NCBI RefSeq assembly: GCF_000424305.1
Contig: NZ_AUJQ01000004.1
Span: 310,001 to 374,000 of the forward strand
Direction of reading: 5' to 3'
DNA from: Pseudobutyrivibrio ruminis AD2017
Lineage (GTDB): Bacteria > Bacillota > Clostridia > Lachnospirales > Lachnospiraceae
DNA: 64,000 nucleotides
Below, piece by piece: positions 51,998 to 61,345 of the stretch. The position numbers were made by a program, and so were the translations under genes. The notes under the pieces are model-generated. The model was not told where the DNA came from and did not search any database. It was given only the letters and a program-made list of their open reading frames with translations. Every line of letters starts with the position of its first letter. Position 1 is the first letter of the stretch.

Positions 51998-52965
51998 TAT
52001 GCACTTTGTCCGTTAGCATTTATTAATTTCTTTGCAAACATTCCAAGATTACCTTGTAATAGCTCCTCTATTTGATATGAGTTATCCGATAGATTTTTGG
52101 CAGACATTGGAAGAATCACGTCCTCGCAATGTGGGCTTGTTCCTATCTTTTCCAAATAGTCATTGAACAAATCCTGACTCTTTTTGAAATAATCGCCGGG
52201 CTTGCCTAACACATATAATCTATCCAGATTGCCTAATATTTTGTTAAAGCCATTGATGGCTCTTCCAAACAGAATTACGATTACATCATATTCAGCAGCA
52301 GCTAATAGCTTGAAAAATTTTTCCCATGTCATTTCGTCTATTTCCGATATTTCTGTTGGGTTTAGGAATGATTCGATGTAATCAAATCCCATAAAACTAT
52401 GAGTGTATTCAGCCATATCTAATTCTGTGGTGTCGATTTCATAAAGAAGATCCATAAGATTTTTTTCACTTTGTTTGCCGATAAGACTTGGCATTATTGA
52501 AATCTCTTCTAGATCCAAAAAGAGAACTGAACCATTCGCTTTGAATGCCTGTCCTAAGGCCATGGCAAATGGTAACTGGAGTTCATGGGCGACTGGAGAA
52601 TAGACGCCGACTAACTTAGCAGCAGAAAAGGATTTATTACCATTTAGGCATTTTTTTCTGAGTGGTTTAATCTCATCTAAAATGCTACCTACAGCTTGGT
52701 ATTTATAAATGCCGTTTTCCATATCACAGTTATTTGACTCACATAGAATGAATCTTTGACCCACATTTTTATTAGGCCTGAAAGTGGATATCTCATCAAA
52801 CTCCTCTGTCATAATAGTGATATCGTAATCACCATCATCTGCAAAAAAGCTCTCTGGAGTTGTAAAGATATGAACACCAACTTCAAGCTCACTCATCAAA
52901 TATGAAGCAAATCTAAGTATGTAATCCTCATCAAAATCACATAATGCAATTTCCAAATTGTTCAT
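51997..52965 (-). CDS. TadZ/CpaE-like protein with a degenerate P-loop
   Basis: The 322-residue protein has an N-terminal atypical receiver-like domain (LEIALCDFDEDYILRFASYL) and a MinD/ParA-like C-terminal domain. Where MinD-type proteins have KGGxGKT, this one reads VGVYSPVAHELQLPFAMALG, so it lacks the Walker A lysine. Known TadZ/CpaE proteins place the pilus machine at the cell pole, some without ATPase activity. It lies between the peptidase and ATPase genes. Confidence 0.82.
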   Translation of the reverse strand: MNNLEIALCDFDEDYILRFASYLMSELEVGVHIFTTPESFFADDGDYDITIMTEEFDEISTFRPNKNVGQRFILCESNNCDMENGIYKYQAVGSILDEIKPLRKKCLNGNKSFSAAKLVGVYSPVAHELQLPFAMALGQAFKANGSVLFLDLEEISIMPSLIGKQSEKNLMDLLYEIDTTELDMAEYTHSFMGFDYIESFLNPTEISEIDEMTWEKFFKLLAAAEYDVIVILFGRAINGFNKILGNLDRLYVLGKPGDYFKKSQDLFNDYLEKIGTSPHCEDVILPMSAKNLSDNSYQIEELLQGNLGMFAKKLINANGQSA

Positions 52966-52981
52966 TTATTAACCTCCATTT

Positions 52982-53410
52982 TCAACTTCGTAGCTGCGAG
53001 ATAAAAAACGCAGCTGCAATATAGAAGGAATAATGAAGCTTTCTTCTAAACAATTGCTTTTCATATATGCTGACAAGTGCTACCACAGCAGCAGCAACTA
53101 TTACGGAACCAACCATCACGCTAAATGTTATGTTAAAACCCACCATGGTAGACATAACAGAAAACAGCTTGATGTCACCTGATCCAATCTGCTTGCCACA
53201 TATATAAAGTGGAAGTATCAAAAGAATTGGCCAGGCAGCCTGCATCATGAAATATGTAATTCCTATCATCCCCTGTGCCTGCAGATTTACAAATATTCCT
53301 GCCAGATAACCCAGGATGATTAGTTGATTTGGAATCCTGTAGGACCTTGCGTCAAACAAAACAGCAACGGTCAAAATGCTCCAGATCAAAAATGTCTGCG
53401 TGTTTTTCAC
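52982..53410 (-). CDS. A24 prepilin peptidase (TadV/CpaA-like), second of two
   Basis: A 142-residue membrane peptidase with catalytic aspartates in LFDARSYRIPNQLI and in the GxGD motif KQIGSGDIKLFS. This arrangement is closest to the classical TadV. It is the first gene of the pilus operon (minus strand). The following 255 bp up to fliS hold only a terminator and a likely promoter. Confidence 0.92.
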   Translation of the reverse strand: MKNTQTFLIWSILTVAVLFDARSYRIPNQLIILGYLAGIFVNLQAQGMIGITYFMMQAAWPILLILPLYICGKQIGSGDIKLFSVMSTMVGFNITFSVMVGSVIVAAAVVALVSIYEKQLFRRKLHYSFYIAAAFFISQLRS

Positions 53411-53589
53411 CTCGCTTTCCGATGGACAAGTATATGGTCAGCACGCTTACCTTCACCATTACTTTTCGGGCTAAATTTTTAGTTGTGTATTATGGCAAAT
53501 TTATTATTCGTTACAACCTAACAACAGGATGTTAAAAAAACAAACTCACTATATCTAATTCCTACAATAAAATTTTTTTCATACATTAA

Positions 53590-53621
53590 AAAAGAGATTC
53601 CAGTTTCCTAGAATCTCTTTT
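53590..53621 (-). terminator. Rho-independent terminator of the fliS/flagellin genes
   Basis: An 11-bp stem (53590-53600 with 53611-53621, 10-base loop) is followed on the minus strand by TTTTTAATG. It lies about 45 bp past the fliS stop. Confidence 0.85.
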
Positions 53622-53665
53622 CTATAATTTTTTCCAATTATTTATACTGCAATTTTTACAAACTA

Positions 53666-54142
53666 TTAAGCAAAAAAGCCTCTACTGCTTCCATTGCCTA
53701 ATATACTTTCGTTTAAAGTCCCCTTTCCATAAGTCATTCCCGCTACTACTGCCTGGGTGTTTTGCATTATAGGAGCTGAATCATCCTCCTTTGCTATCTG
53801 CTCAAATGCTTCTCCCAATTCATCCATTACTCTTTTTGCTTCTATTAAGCCTTCCGAATTTGCCTTATATATGGACTTTGACACATTTCGCTGTACATAA
53901 TCGTAAAGCGCGTACAGATTTTCACTTACCTTGTAATTAAAATTCAAATCCTTCTGGAGGTGGCTTACAACCTCGGAGCACTTTTTCAATGCCGCGATAG
54001 CTTCGTCCACTTGGCCAGCTTCAAAACTGCCCATAGCATCGCATTCGTATTCCTCATATATATCATATAGTATGGATATTAAACCTAACCCGTTGCTAGA
54101 GGCTATTTTTAAGGTAAAAGCTGAAATCTTATCTCTGTTCAT
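53666..54142 (-). CDS. fliS: Flagellar export chaperone FliS
   Basis: FliS binds the flagellin C-terminus in the cytoplasm and keeps it unfolded for export. The 158-residue protein has the FliS pattern: SSNGLGLISILYDIYEEYEC at the N-terminus and ENLYALYDYVQRNVSKSIYK in the helical bundle. A poorly conserved tail of about 30 residues ends GSSRGFFA. It lies 40 bp downstream of the flagellin gene, fitting joint expression. Confidence 0.88.
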   Translation of the reverse strand: MNRDKISAFTLKIASSNGLGLISILYDIYEEYECDAMGSFEAGQVDEAIAALKKCSEVVSHLQKDLNFNYKVSENLYALYDYVQRNVSKSIYKANSEGLIEAKRVMDELGEAFEQIAKEDDSAPIMQNTQAVVAGMTYGKGTLNESILGNGSSRGFFA

Positions 54143-54182
54143 CTTGTTTCACTCCTATTAAGGCAACTGAACGCTGCGAAAT

Positions 54183-55802
54183 TTACTGAAGTAACTGTAA
54201 TGCAAGCTGTGGCAACTCATTTGCCTGTGCAAGCGCTGATGTTCCTGCCTGCTCTAATACGTTTAGCTTGGTGTACTCAACCATTGTTGTGGCCATATCA
54301 GCATCCTCAACTCGAGAGATAGCTGATGTCATGTTTTCTCCTGTAGTATCAAGAGATTTTGTTGTATGGTCCAATCTGTTTTCGTATGCACCTAACTGGG
54401 AACGAACCGATGTAACATAGCTTAATGCCACATCCAATGAATTCATTGCATCCTCTGGTCCGTTTACTCTTGTAACATTAAGATCATCTATGTACATGAA
54501 CTCTGTTGTTACTGCTGCAATTCTTACTTCCATATTCTGGTTCTTGTTAGCACCTACGTGAAGTGTCATTGAACCGATATCTGTAACATTAAATGTGATT
54601 TTGCCCTTATTATCATCTGCTGTATCTGTTTCACTATCAAATCCAGCCTCAGCTAAAAATGATAATTCAAACCCGCCTACATCTGTGATTGTAATATGAT
54701 TTCCATCAGCGCTTGCTGTGGCCTGCGCACCAAATAAAGACTTTGAATCTCCAGTGCCTTTTTTTACTAATGTAATCTTTGGATCTTTACCAACCTTTTC
54801 AATCACTGGTGTGTTTGCATCTGGGAAAAGGTCTGTGTCACTAGTATCAAAACCTAATGCTTTTGCAAAATCCATGCTAGAAAAATCAATCTTTAAATTG
54901 GCATGTGCGCCAAACTTATAAGATTGGATTGAAAAAGCTGTGCCATCCCCTGGATTTGAAATGATAGCGCCTGCTTCCTCGCAAACATTTCTTAAAAGCT
55001 CGTATACACCTTCGCCAGATGTGCCCTGTGTCAATTCCACACCATGTCCATTAATTGTTATGGTGCCAGACATTCCAAGGCCTCTACCAGATTCTGATGT
55101 AATAGTAGAGCCATCGCCCAAATCTACTTTATCTACCTGCCAGGTTGTTTGATTTATAAAGTCCTTAAAATCTGTCACACCTGTAGGTGTCTCTACTGAT
55201 GTATCTGTTCTTGTATTGAAGTAACTATTTGTTGTGCTGCTTTTAAAAGTATCTCCTTTCAAGCTGTTACTTCCAGTCGAACCTCTAGTTGCTGCCTTAT
55301 TAATTGTAAGCTCATAAATACCTGCTGGAACAGAATTAGAGGTCTGCATTCTAGTTGCATGCTCTGCATAGGTTCTGTTGTCCAAAGCACCATTTAACAG
55401 ATTGATATTATTAAATTCTGTAGTTTGGGCTACTCGGTCGATTTCTTCCAATAAGGAATCAATTTCCTTTTGAATTGTCTTTCTTTCAGAAATTGAATTG
55501 GTGCCGTTTGCGGCCTGAACAGAAAGCTCTCTCATTCTTTGAATCATTTCTGTTACTTCGTTGAGAGCACCTTCTGCTGTTTGAAGTACGGAAATTCCGT
55601 CGGAGCCATTTGTTGAAGCCTGTGCCAAGCAATCAATCTGTGCCTGCATCTTTCCGGCTATGGCGATGCCAGATGGGTCGTCAGATGCATGATTGATTTT
55701 GAAGCCGGAGCTTAACTTCTCCATTACATCTCCGAGAGTACTTTCAGTACCTAGAAGTTGGTTGTTGGTAATCACCGCTGCCATGTTGTTGTTAATTCTC
55801 AT
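54183..55802 (-). CDS. fliC: Flagellin
   Basis: The 539-residue filament protein has conserved N-terminal (1-140) and C-terminal (about 445-539) D0/D1 helices and a large variable middle. The start MRINNNMAAVITNN has AGGAGG upstream; an earlier in-frame codon is rejected. QRMRELSVQ lies at 88-96, and Arg89, Leu93 and Glu113 match, with a one-residue shift, the residues known to matter for TLR5 recognition in Salmonella flagellin. Cys58 in QIDCLAQ is unusual for a flagellin. fliS follows directly. Confidence 0.96.
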   Translation of the reverse strand: MRINNNMAAVITNNQLLGTESTLGDVMEKLSSGFKINHASDDPSGIAIAGKMQAQIDCLAQASTNGSDGISVLQTAEGALNEVTEMIQRMRELSVQAANGTNSISERKTIQKEIDSLLEEIDRVAQTTEFNNINLLNGALDNRTYAEHATRMQTSNSVPAGIYELTINKAATRGSTGSNSLKGDTFKSSTTNSYFNTRTDTSVETPTGVTDFKDFINQTTWQVDKVDLGDGSTITSESGRGLGMSGTITINGHGVELTQGTSGEGVYELLRNVCEEAGAIISNPGDGTAFSIQSYKFGAHANLKIDFSSMDFAKALGFDTSDTDLFPDANTPVIEKVGKDPKITLVKKGTGDSKSLFGAQATASADGNHITITDVGGFELSFLAEAGFDSETDTADDNKGKITFNVTDIGSMTLHVGANKNQNMEVRIAAVTTEFMYIDDLNVTRVNGPEDAMNSLDVALSYVTSVRSQLGAYENRLDHTTKSLDTTGENMTSAISRVEDADMATTMVEYTKLNVLEQAGTSALAQANELPQLALQLLQ

Positions 55803-55919
55803 ATGCTGCCTCCTGTAAAAGCTAGTCAAGCATCCTTGCGGTGTATTTTAGTTGATAGGTCTTCCATGTCCTTACAACAATAATATCGGTTCTGAGGTTA
55901 CAAAATTAACCCAAACATA

Positions 55920-58820
55920 TTAGAAAATTTCTGCTATAACATCTATGTAACCTCTAGCAATTTTGTACAAAGCCTCTGTCTGAATGCTGTCTTCTCTAGC
56001 CTTTGTAACATCTTCTGCCACAGCAAAATTTCCCATATTTAGATTGTAAATATCTGATGCGCTAAGGCCTACCTTCTGTACAAAGTTGAAGCTGTAGCCA
56101 AAGCCAGTCATCTCCTGCATGATTCCAGATATACGAGGTGCCTGTTCAGCAAACATCTCTCTCATCTGGGCAGTTTCGCACTCTACCGTTGCCTCCACCT
56201 GATTTGATTCGTATTTGAAGGTGGTGGATATAGTTCCTGTAGACTGCATGTAAATAGCCATCTTAATAAGGCCTGTTTGGGCACTGCCTCTTACTACTCT
56301 AAGGCTCATAGTGCCAGCCTCTTCTCCCACCATCATTGGAATATGGTAGGTTTCACCTGTTGCAGCCATCTGCTCCATTGCCTTTGCCTGCTGCACTACA
56401 AGCTTCATTCCATCCATATCGATGGTGCGCACGTTCTCAGACTCTAACATGGTCTTCATTACGTTTTCTGCCAAATCTCCCAAAGCCTCCTGGGCTTCAA
56501 GCATGTCATCAGAATTGTGGCAAGCGTCAGAGAAACGCTGGTATGCCATGTTTATCAAATCCTCTATGTCCATATCCTGCTGTTTAGAAGCACGGCCATA
56601 AAGATCCTTAATAACCATTCCATTGTTTTCCATAAGTGCTTCCACTGCTGCAATCATGTTTGCTGAATGAGGCACATTATATTCATCCAGTACTGATGTT
56701 ACAGCTTCCTCTGCCCTAATGGCTGTCTTTAGCTGCTCGGTAACATACTGATTGTAGGCTACCTCGGATTGCTCATCTGCAGTCTGTTCCATTGCTGTTG
56801 CAAACTCGTCTGGATTCATTGAAAGGATTGCATCCTCACCAAACGACTTCATCTTTGCAGGAGTCATTGCCTCCTTGGCATCGCGGCATCTGTCTGTCAA
56901 AAATACCTTTTCTATTTGTTCTGTAATAGACAAATCCGTAACTACCATCTCGTCAAGCTGTCCGAATTTGTCATTTACTTCGTATTCGCGACCAGTGTGC
57001 TTTGCGCTTCTTACTGCTGTCATAAGATTTCTAAGGGTTACCTCTGTACCCTGACTTATCAACGCACCGATAGCTGCGCCATCAGACTTTTCCACCTGAT
57101 GCAAAAGTCTGTAAACACCAATATAAGCATCACGCTCAGACTCGGAAATATCTGCGCTTCTTTCTGCCTTCCACAGGAACTTTGCAAAGCTTTCTTCGTC
57201 AGATGTGCTTCCCAATTCTGCCTTAATTTCTTCAGCCTTTGCCTTCAAATCCCCCATAGTCATATCAAGTGGATTATCCCCACGCTTAATCATTTCTGCT
57301 ACAACTGCAGGTGTCATGCTCTTAAAGGTGCGGCTTACCATTTCTGTAGTAGCCTTTACAGTTGTTACAGATTCTGCAGTGATTTCCATCTGATTATAAG
57401 CAAGAGCGCGCACTGCCTTCTGGCTGGATTCTGTGGCCTCCATATCCAGGTCTGCTAAGATATCATCCACATTCTGGAATGCCTTGTTGATGCTATCGCC
57501 TAGGTCACGTCTTACTTCTGTTCCAACAGCCTCATAGGTCATTTCCATGCGGCTGTATTCTGCGGTTACAGATACGCTTACTTCATGTACATAAGAAAAT
57601 GTTTCTGCATTGATATTAGAAAATCTGGCAAGGCCTGCTGCAGGTGAAGCCTCGATATCGGCCATCTTGTTCATAACCTGCTTGAACAAATTCACATTGT
57701 CATTGGTGGCCTGCTTGTTATCAGCCTTCATCAATATCTGTAAAAGATTTGTCTCCTGAAGCTTTAGCTTATCAAGCAAATCAGACAAATTCTTTGTATC
57801 CACATCTACACCATTTTTCATCATGGTAAATGTAGCTTCCACTGTCATGGTGAGCTGAATTTCTGTAAGCTGACGTTTAGCTGTTATGGTTGGCAGGTCA
57901 TTTACATCCATCGCCATCACTTCTTCAAATGTCTTCTTGGCCTGATCCATAAGAGAATATCCAGGGATGAGATATGCATCAGTAGGCTCCTTACCTTCTG
58001 CCATGATATCTCCTATCGCATTTACGATATTAGCTTCATTTGGCTTCTCATAATCCTGAAGCTGAACCATGTAATCAAGGTTGTCCTTAGTAATAGGAAC
58101 GTCCTGCTTTATCATGGTGGCCACTGTGGCCTTCAGTGCATCCTCTGTATGTTCACTTTCAACACTGTCTATAAATGTATCCAGCTTATCCCCTAGATTT
58201 TCAATTAAATCTGCTATTTCAGCATCAGTAGGAACACCTGTAGCCTTTTCATTTACAGGCGCTGCATAGGTCGCATTATATATGTTTGTGATTGTTGGCT
58301 TTAAATCATTTTTTACAAGATAGGCTTGGGTTTCCACTGGCAATTTTTCAGCCAAACCTCTAGTCATTTCCACCGCCTGAGCTACTGAACCTGTCATGGC
58401 TGCGATTTCATCTGAAGAAAGGCCACCCATTTTGCTAATATCCGCTCCCGCCTTGGCAAGATTCATTTTAATCTCATCCACAACCGTAATGAGAGTGTCA
58501 TCTTCCATCTCCATAGGATTATGACCATCCTCACGTACCTTTGCAGTGGCCTCTTCATCCCAGGCATTTTCAATGTTTTTTACCTTTTCAACTGTAGACA
58601 TGCCAAGAGCTGATGCTTCATTCACGTCATCCATGAAATCTTCATCAGTCATTTTTCCTTTATTATCATAAAAGGCATTATCTACTGATAATGTTCTAAG
58701 TTCTATGTTAATGTTTGCTTTGCTATCATCCTTGATACCGCTGGTACCTACGCCAAATCCATGATTGTCTGTACCTTCTGTTTTGATGTAATCCGTTACC
58801 TTGAGTGCGTCTATTTGCAT
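55920..58820 (-). CDS. Large protein of unknown function beside flagellin (DUF6240-like)
   Basis: The 966-residue protein is acidic, mostly helical, Cys-poor and without signal peptide or membrane segment. It repeats a pattern of about 100 residues in which short helical blocks end with phrases such as VPTDAEIADLIENLGDKLDT, ITKDNLDYMVQLQ and VDTKNLSDLLDKLKLQ. This suggests tandem degenerate repeats. The C-terminal part (about 840-940, SLRVVRGSAQTGLIKMAIYM, then ISTTFKYESNQVEATVECET) looks like the hook-length-control FliK C-terminal domain fold. I recall similar clostridial proteins as DUF6240. The gene lies upstream of flagellin, so a flagellar role is likely (inference). Confidence 0.7.
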   Translation of the reverse strand: MQIDALKVTDYIKTEGTDNHGFGVGTSGIKDDSKANINIELRTLSVDNAFYDNKGKMTDEDFMDDVNEASALGMSTVEKVKNIENAWDEEATAKVREDGHNPMEMEDDTLITVVDEIKMNLAKAGADISKMGGLSSDEIAAMTGSVAQAVEMTRGLAEKLPVETQAYLVKNDLKPTITNIYNATYAAPVNEKATGVPTDAEIADLIENLGDKLDTFIDSVESEHTEDALKATVATMIKQDVPITKDNLDYMVQLQDYEKPNEANIVNAIGDIMAEGKEPTDAYLIPGYSLMDQAKKTFEEVMAMDVNDLPTITAKRQLTEIQLTMTVEATFTMMKNGVDVDTKNLSDLLDKLKLQETNLLQILMKADNKQATNDNVNLFKQVMNKMADIEASPAAGLARFSNINAETFSYVHEVSVSVTAEYSRMEMTYEAVGTEVRRDLGDSINKAFQNVDDILADLDMEATESSQKAVRALAYNQMEITAESVTTVKATTEMVSRTFKSMTPAVVAEMIKRGDNPLDMTMGDLKAKAEEIKAELGSTSDEESFAKFLWKAERSADISESERDAYIGVYRLLHQVEKSDGAAIGALISQGTEVTLRNLMTAVRSAKHTGREYEVNDKFGQLDEMVVTDLSITEQIEKVFLTDRCRDAKEAMTPAKMKSFGEDAILSMNPDEFATAMEQTADEQSEVAYNQYVTEQLKTAIRAEEAVTSVLDEYNVPHSANMIAAVEALMENNGMVIKDLYGRASKQQDMDIEDLINMAYQRFSDACHNSDDMLEAQEALGDLAENVMKTMLESENVRTIDMDGMKLVVQQAKAMEQMAATGETYHIPMMVGEEAGTMSLRVVRGSAQTGLIKMAIYMQSTGTISTTFKYESNQVEATVECETAQMREMFAEQAPRISGIMQEMTGFGYSFNFVQKVGLSASDIYNLNMGNFAVAEDVTKAREDSIQTEALYKIARGYIDVIAEIF

Positions 58821-58890
58821 ATAGTTCCTCCAGGGTATTTTTCGTTTACACTAAATATTTCGGATGAGATATGAAAAATATTAACAAAAA

Positions 58891-58917
58891 AAAGCCGAGG
58901 TTTTTAACCTCGACTTT
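58891..58917 (-). terminator. Rho-independent terminator of the small Cys-rich protein gene
   Basis: A 12-base stem with one mismatch (58891-58902, 58906-58917, TTT loop) is followed by TTTTGTT on the minus strand. It lies 13 bp past the stop of the small gene. Confidence 0.87.
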
Positions 58918-58930
58918 GGAATAAACATCA

Positions 58931-59107
58931 TTACGAACAGTTAACACTTACTGCGACTTGCTTCACAGGGGGTGTAACTCCTTTATAATTATCATAAATC
59001 TTTTTCAGATCAGCAGTAGTGAAGCTAGGGAAACAAACACATAATGTATCAAAATCCATTCCACAACTGCACATAGCTTCAACAGCCCTAACATCCTGCT
59101 CTTTCAT
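58931..59107 (-). CDS. Small Cys-rich protein of unknown function
   Basis: A 58-residue protein starts at 59107 with GGGAGG upstream, ahead of a perfect terminator, so it is likely real. It begins MKEQDVRAVEAMCSCGMDFD and holds four Cys within CSCGMDFDTLCVC, then one near the end (VSVNCS). It is soluble with a predicted helix-turn-helix-like middle (TTADLKKIYDNY). No family is recognised. It sits downstream of an RHS remnant and could be an orphan immunity protein (guess). Confidence 0.6.
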   Translation of the reverse strand: MKEQDVRAVEAMCSCGMDFDTLCVCFPSFTTADLKKIYDNYKGVTPPVKQVAVSVNCS

Positions 59108-59225
59108 ACCGGTACCTCCCATTACATAACTCAATACTAAATATAGGATTAATATATTTAATAGTATAACAAGATGTTGTGAAAATACAATGATAAAAAA
59201 GTGCATTAAAATAATATAAGCCAAT

Positions 59226-59303
59226 TCCATTCACAGCAAATGCATATGATGATACTGCTACACCATCTGTTCCTGTCATGTAAATTGGAGAGGCAGGCAT
59301 AAG
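59226..59303 (-). pseudogene. RHS core fragment (first remnant)
   Basis: A short stretch reads SPIYMTGTDGVAVSSYAF in an open frame, matching the RHS pattern (GSPxxxTxxDGxVVSSYAFDxFG). It then runs into unrelated sequence. No start or ribosome site belongs to it. The surrounding 59108-59502 region (about 395 bp) holds no other gene that I can support, only a 9-bp inverted repeat TATATCTCG/CGAGATATA at 59412-59445. Confidence 0.6.
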
Positions 59304-59502
59304 ACTGTCTTTCCATAAAAATATATTTAAAAAGCGTGTCCATTTACTTGACTATGCGTAAGCGGTTTACCGTTTACATAACATCTTTCCCTCCCTACTT
59401 TATTAACTAAATATATCTCGCCGTCTTTTATGACAACGAGATATACTCAACTGCTCTTATTTGATTCTATTGAAATTGATTTAAAATATTACAATCCATA
59501 CA

Positions 59503-59952
59503 TTATTGATTACTTTCTTGAGTTTTTGCCAACGCTTTCAATATTTCATCTCTAACTTCTTTATAATTTTGATAGAATACATACATTGTTATCCGTTTGC
59601 CCCTCATTCTAAGCTGTAAGCCTCTTCCTGCAATAGGATCAATTTTTTTTATTTCAGAAGCATCAATTTTTACTGTTCTATTGAAGATATTTGTATAGAT
59701 AATTTTATTCTCCGACACCGACACTTTAAAAAATAAGCAAAGCAAAACAAAATAGATAAAGAATAGTCCTAGCAAGATATTTATAAAGAGAAATAGCCAA
59801 ACATCACCTTCTTCTATTTCTATTTTCCCCCATAATGGTAGAGTCATTTCAAGAATGAAAATCATTCCAAATAAAACTGTAAAAAAATACTGTAATTTTC
59901 CTCTAGCGTAACAAACTTTAGCCTCTGCTGTATCCTTTCTATAATAATCCAA
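59503..59952 (-). CDS. Two-helix membrane protein with PH-like domain
   Basis: The 149-residue protein has two membrane helices (about 22-43 and 51-75) and a C-terminal bacterial PH-like domain: VSVSENKIIYTNIFNRTVKI then DASEIKKIDPI. The layout (two helices, then SVSENxIxYxNxFxRxxxIxxxEIKKI) is shared by three neighbours. It overlaps the next upstream gene by 14 bp. Position among RHS remnants suggests an orphan immunity protein (inference); DUF6560 is a possible family name. Confidence 0.68.
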   Translation of the reverse strand: MDYYRKDTAEAKVCYARGKLQYFFTVLFGMIFILEMTLPLWGKIEIEEGDVWLFLFINILLGLFFIYFVLLCLFFKVSVSENKIIYTNIFNRTVKIDASEIKKIDPIAGRGLQLRMRGKRITMYVFYQNYKEVRDEILKALAKTQESNQ

Positions 59953-60343
59953 ATCGCTTCAATTCTCCTTCTACTTCCAGAAATCCAATCATTTCTCTAG
60001 GTATTTTTATCTTGATTGTGTCGAACTTAAGAGTTAAGCCCCCAACTTGTCCCCTTCCTCCTAAATAATAATTTACTTTTTTTATATCATCTATTGAATA
60101 TATATACTGTTTGTTGAATAGTGAAAAATACAAAATTTCCTTTTCGGAAATATATATTCTTTTATTCTTATAAGAAAGCAAAAAATACAGCCCTCTTATC
60201 AATCCAACTGCTAATATTGGTAAAAAAACAACTCTTCCAGCTAATTCCATAAATGGTAACCCAATCACAATGCCAGCACATGCTATAAGCCAAACTATTC
60301 CAGCAGTAAGATACCATTTACATCTCCCAGAACAACTAATCAT
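59939..60343 (-). CDS. Two-helix membrane protein with PH-like domain
   Basis: A 134-residue relative of the preceding gene has two helices (about 10-30 and 34-55), then a PH-like part, RIYISEKEILYFSLFNKQYI followed by YSIDDIKKVNYYLG. The ATG at 60343 has AGAGG upstream; an ATG five codons earlier is less likely. It overlaps its downstream neighbour by 14 bp, so the pair is coupled. Function unknown, immunity role possible from context. Confidence 0.66.
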   Translation of the reverse strand: MISCSGRCKWYLTAGIVWLIACAGIVIGLPFMELAGRVVFLPILAVGLIRGLYFLLSYKNKRIYISEKEILYFSLFNKQYIYSIDDIKKVNYYLGGRGQVGGLTLKFDTIKIKIPREMIGFLEVEGELKRFGLL

Positions 60344-60364
60344 TATCAATCCTCTCAATCCAAA

Positions 60365-61273
60365 CTACTTCTCTATTTTTACACCGTGACTTTTTAAGTA
60401 TGCTGGAAACTTACTACTATTATTTAAAGCATCAAATACTTCTGCTACTTTTTTATCATTTTCATCATAAATTCTCCATACCTTTTGGTTTCTATTATCC
60501 ACTTCGTGTGTAACATACTTTATGTCTTTGAGATTTATCTCTTTTTTTCTAAAATTATATACACATGTTATATGTTCGTTTTCAATGTGAATATTCCAAG
60601 TCATATAGACAAGTATTATATATATACCCAATAAACTTACCATGGCTGCGAAAATTACTAAGAATATAATTACCTGTCCATCATTATATCCGTATATACC
60701 TAAGCCAACAAAAAAAGCAAGCGCAATGCAATTAAAAACTATCAACAGAATTTTTATACTTTTATCCATATACATACTAAAATTCTCATCATCTGATTGT
60801 TCTTCAACAATAACATTGTGTTCCTTAAAGCTTATAACAATTGCAAGTTCAGGATATACATCAGAAATTTTATATTCTTTAGTTTTTGTAATTATTCTTA
60901 TAGAACCATCATCCATATGCATGCATTTAGAAATATCACCATACTTAATTCTACTTTTTTTTATAAATCCTGATATTTCCACCTCTTCATTATGAAAAGA
61001 AACTTTGCATCTAGATAAACCTACAGCAAGAAAATATGACAAACCCATTAATATTGCTATAACTATACAAACCAAAGTAGATGCATTACTCGGAAGAATA
61101 AGTATACAAATATCAACTATAGCTAAAGCAATTGCTATTGCTAAAGCTATATATGAATATTTTTTTAGCGAATATGTATTATCTCCAACTTTCATTGAGC
61201 TAGCATTCAGTCTTGCAACAACAAAACTTGCCGCAAGAGAAGCCGCTCCTACCAATACTATTTGACCTAACAT
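60365..61273 (-). CDS. Double PH-like membrane protein
   Basis: The 302-residue protein repeats the neighbour layout twice: helices at about 42-62 and 68-88 followed by CKVSFHNEEVEISGFIKKSR, then helices at about 172-195 and 203-225 followed by WNIHIENEHITCVYNFRKKE and INLKDIKYVTHE. A hydrophobic N-terminal helix precedes it. It looks like a fused duplication of the two-helix PH-like unit. It sits directly upstream of two shorter relatives, so repeated duplication is likely. Confidence 0.7.
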   Translation of the reverse strand: MLGQIVLVGAASLAASFVVARLNASSMKVGDNTYSLKKYSYIALAIAIALAIVDICILILPSNASTLVCIVIAILMGLSYFLAVGLSRCKVSFHNEEVEISGFIKKSRIKYGDISKCMHMDDGSIRIITKTKEYKISDVYPELAIVISFKEHNVIVEEQSDDENFSMYMDKSIKILLIVFNCIALAFFVGLGIYGYNDGQVIIFLVIFAAMVSLLGIYIILVYMTWNIHIENEHITCVYNFRKKEINLKDIKYVTHEVDNRNQKVWRIYDENDKKVAEVFDALNNSSKFPAYLKSHGVKIEK

Positions 61274-61345
61274 GCTATCTTATCTCTATGTTTTTATTCT
61301 TTATTACTTGTTCTAACTTTTCAGAATTAATCCTCACAATTCAAA

